Both the position numbers and the translations under genes were made by a program. The notes under the pieces were generated by a model. The model saw nothing but the letters and a program-made list of their open reading frames with translations, had not been told where the DNA came from and did not search any database. This document shows, piece after piece, positions 5,288 through 7,196 of a stretch of DNA of 7,196 nt (the first letter of the stretch is position 1; every line of letters begins with the position of its first letter). The DNA comes from Streptosporangiaceae bacterium. Lineage in GTDB: Bacteria > Actinomycetota > Actinomycetes > Streptosporangiales > Streptosporangiaceae. The stretch is taken from positions 1-7,196 of the forward strand of contig JAICWX010000391.1 of assembly GCA_025934635.1 (NCBI GenBank). The letters run 5' to 3'.

Positions 5288-5986
5288 TTACCAGGTATTG
5301 CGATACGACATGACGGCGCTTTCGATCGCAGCCTCGGTCTGGGCGATCACTACCTGGAGGCCCGGGCCGAGCCGGGCGACGGCGTCCTGGACGGGCCGGC
5401 CGGCCGGGGTCTCATGATCGCTCAGCCGGAAGCCCAGCCCGCAGGCAACCGTCAGGCCGGCCAGGGTGGTGGAGTGGGCGGTGAGCGCCCGGGCGGGGTC
5501 CAGGGTGGCCCGGGCCCGGAGCACCGGCGCGAAGGCCCAGTCCGGGTTGACCGGGACCCAGCGACCCGGACCCCAGGGAACCCGGCCGCGGACGTGCTCC
5601 AGGTACCCCGCCTCCTCCAGGCGCACGGCCACGTCCTTTTCCGCGCCGTGCGCCAGGACCCGCAGCCAGGACCGCACCGGTGAAGGCTCCGGCGTGTCGG
5701 CTATCCGCTTGAACAGCGCGTTCTGCCGCACCGCATCATGAGGTGCTTCCCTGGTGATCACGACCGCCAGGTCTTGCTGCCGCAGCGCGATCCAGCTGAC
5801 CAGCAGCAGCTCGGCCAGCAGTGCCCCGGCCAGGCCGGTGCCCAGCGCGGACGGCTGCAGCAGCGGCTTGCCGCTGCCCTCCTCGTGCCCGATTAGGTAC
5901 AGGTCGTCGGCCACCAGGCCGGTACCGCTCAGGCCGCGGGCCGGAGGAGCTCGGTGCCGGTGGCCTCCCGGCTGCTGCTCATGCAT
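5288..5986 (-). CDS. GPP34 (GOLPH3/Vps74-like) domain protein
   Basis: This 232-aa protein matches the GPP34 fold, whose eukaryotic members bind phosphatidylinositol-4-phosphate at Golgi membranes. Actinobacterial members are common, but their role is largely unknown. Recognisable features are the start of the domain VADDLYLIGHEEGSGKPLL (25-43), the helix ALGTGLAGALLAELLLVS (47-64), the hairpin region RVPWGPGRWVPVNP (135-148), where GOLPH3 proteins insert into the membrane or oligomerise, and the C-terminal helix LAGLTVACGLGFRL (175-188). There is a polar N-terminal extension of about 24 residues. The ATG start is preceded by AGGAGAGG (6005-5998) 11 bases upstream, somewhat far but usable. 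Starting at the GTG encoding V25 would remove the extension but has no ribosome-binding site. The gene follows APC2 by 21 bp, so the two are probably co-transcribed. Confidence 0.85.
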   Translation of the reverse strand: MHEQQPGGHRHRAPPARGLSGTGLVADDLYLIGHEEGSGKPLLQPSALGTGLAGALLAELLLVSWIALRQQDLAVVITREAPHDAVRQNALFKRIADTPEPSPVRSWLRVLAHGAEKDVAVRLEEAGYLEHVRGRVPWGPGRWVPVNPDWAFAPVLRARATLDPARALTAHSTTLAGLTVACGLGFRLSDHETPAGRPVQDAVARLGPGLQVVIAQTEAAIESAVMSYRNTW

Positions 5987-6007
5987 GGCGCCGCGCGCCT
6001 CTCCTGG

Positions 6008-7196
6008 CTATCTGTGCTGCTGGGGGGAGAACCAGTCCCGCCCGTGCTCGGGCTGATACTGCGGCGTGTCCTCGCGCAGCCGGAAGGGCTGCTTGTCCTG
6101 TACCAGCTTGCGGTACAGGTAGGCGACGATCGAGAGCGCGAGCACGCCGACGCCGATCAACGTGGTCTTCAGGTCGCCGTAGCCGGTGAGCTGCGGGTAC
6201 ATGTTCCCGACGATGATGAAGACCAGGTTGGCGCAGGCGAGCAGGCCCGCGATCGGCAGCCAGATCGCCGACAGCTTGATCGGCCGCGGCCAGTTCTTCC
6301 GGTCCTTCCTGAGCAGGAGGAAGCCGGTCAGGGCGAAGAAGTGCGCGGCGATGTAGCCGAGATTGCCCGCCACCAGGATCGAGAGCGTGCTGCCGACGAA
6401 CAGGATCAGCAAGACGTTCAGGATCATGTCGAGCGTCATCGCGCGCGACGGGATGTGATGCTTGCTGAGGAAGTGGAGCTGCTTGATCGTCATCCCGTCC
6501 TTGGCGATCCCGTACAGCGCGCGGGATCCGTCGGCGGTCGCCGTGTTCATCGACAAGATCAGGCTCGCGCAGAGCAGGACGACCATCAGTCCGGAGACGC
6601 CGTTTCCGGCGATCTTCTCGAACGCGGCGACGTAGAACCCGGTCGGGTTGTCGGCCGCCGCCTTGCTGCCGATCGTCCCGGTGACGCCGAGCGGGAGGAG
6701 CAGGTAGACGACGAGCGAGAACAGGGCCGAGGTCTTCAGCGCGAGGTTGGTATCCCGCACCGAGTCCTTGTACTCGGGCGCGAAGGTCGCGCAGGTCTCC
6801 ACGCCGTACGACGACCAGCCCATGACATAGAGCCACACCAGCGCGAGCTGCCACCCGCCCCAGGGCCCGGTGATGGTGAACTGCATGTTGCCCGACGACC
6901 AGTCCCCGGTCAGGTAGGGGACGACGATGAACACGAACAGCGGCACCATCAGCAGCGCGCCGGTGATGTAGCCCATCCACATCGTGGGCCTAACCCCGCG
7001 CATGTTGGCGACCCAGACGAGCAGGATCGCCCCGATGCCGATGAAGTGGGCCAGGGTCAGGTGCACCGAACCGTCCCAGACGGTCCAGACCGACTTGGAG
7101 AACCACTGCGTCTGGATCAGGCTCCCGACCACGATGCCGAAGATGGACAGCACCGTCGACCAGGCGAACCAGTAGCCGAACGTGGCTACGGGACCG
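6008..7196 (-). CDS. APC-superfamily permease (APC2), 5' end outside the window
   Basis: The visible 395 residues are the middle and C-terminal part of a permease paralogous to APC1. Translation stays open from the GTG at 7153 to the window edge, and the extra residues (GPVATFGYWFAWST) align with APC1 residues 95-108, so about 94 N-terminal residues are missing here and the GTG is internal. In a 106-residue comparison a little over half the positions were identical. Shared landmarks are VPYLTGDW, ATFAPEYKDSVRDT (APC1 ATFAPEYHDTRRDT), ADGSRALYGIAKDGMTIKQLH and RKDRKNWPRPIK. Differences in the helix-6 segment (WLYVMGWSSYGVETCATF against YLFLFAWSSYAAEVCATF) suggest related but not identical substrates. 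It ends with TAG, two bases before the GPP34 ribosome-binding site. Its promoter lies outside the window. Confidence 0.9.
   Translation of the reverse strand, partial: GPVATFGYWFAWSTVLSIFGIVVGSLIQTQWFSKSVWTVWDGSVHLTLAHFIGIGAILLVWVANMRGVRPTMWMGYITGALLMVPLFVFIVVPYLTGDWSSGNMQFTITGPWGGWQLALVWLYVMGWSSYGVETCATFAPEYKDSVRDTNLALKTSALFSLVVYLLLPLGVTGTIGSKAAADNPTGFYVAAFEKIAGNGVSGLMVVLLCASLILSMNTATADGSRALYGIAKDGMTIKQLHFLSKHHIPSRAMTLDMILNVLLILFVGSTLSILVAGNLGYIAAHFFALTGFLLLRKDRKNWPRPIKLSAIWLPIAGLLACANLVFIIVGNMYPQLTGYGDLKTTLIGVGVLALSIVAYLYRKLVQDKQPFRLREDTPQYQPEHGRDWFSPQQHR

Noticed and set aside
7151..7153. GTG as the start of APC2
   Set aside because: Translation stays open to the window edge and the upstream residues align with APC1 helix 3, so this codon is internal.

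Overview
The window reads as a piece of a high-GC actinomycete chromosome. Third codon positions are almost all G or C, GTG starts are used, and the gene families present (GPP34 proteins, soluble bacterial P450s, XRE-cupin regulators, leaderless genes) are common in filamentous Actinobacteria. I cannot name the genus; something near Streptosporangiales or its relatives is a guess.

The layout has eight genes. A complete APC-superfamily permease (APC1, minus strand, 45-1529) is followed by a divergently transcribed small zinc-ribbon/two-helix membrane protein (ZnR1, plus, 1707-2060). A two-gene minus-strand operon comes next: an XRE-cupin regulator (3331-3984) leading into a cytochrome P450 (2079-3317). 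A second plus-strand pair is ZnR2 (4373-4726), a paralogue of ZnR1, and a universal-stress-protein-like protein (4728-5264) starting one base after the ZnR2 stop. Finally a minus-strand pair is APC2 (6008 to beyond 7196, N-terminus cut off by the window edge), a paralogue of APC1, and a GPP34-domain protein (5288-5986).

The main pattern is that two different gene families each occur twice in 7 kb. The two permeases share a little over half their residues in a compared segment. The two small membrane proteins are both exactly 117 aa once the ZnR1 start is corrected, and about half their residues are identical. Both small genes have a TANNNT -10 hexamer whose last T lies exactly 7 bases before a GTG start codon, with no Shine-Dalgarno, so both look leaderless. 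The regulator/P450 operon lies between the duplicated families.

Regulatory DNA is visible in three places. A perfect 17-bp inverted repeat (GTTTACC-ACA-GGTAAAC) abuts the ribosome-binding site of APC1 and overlaps its predicted transcription start. A perfect 21-bp palindrome lies 27 bp upstream of the regulator start. A perfect 26-bp GC palindrome sits in the last codons of the stress-protein gene. A working hypothesis is that the locus handles uptake, sensing and oxidation of an amino acid or amine, since XRE-cupin regulators beside APC permeases often control such pathways. The substrate, the P450 reaction and the role of the zinc-ribbon proteins cannot be read from the sequence. No tRNA, rRNA, CRISPR array or transposase was seen.
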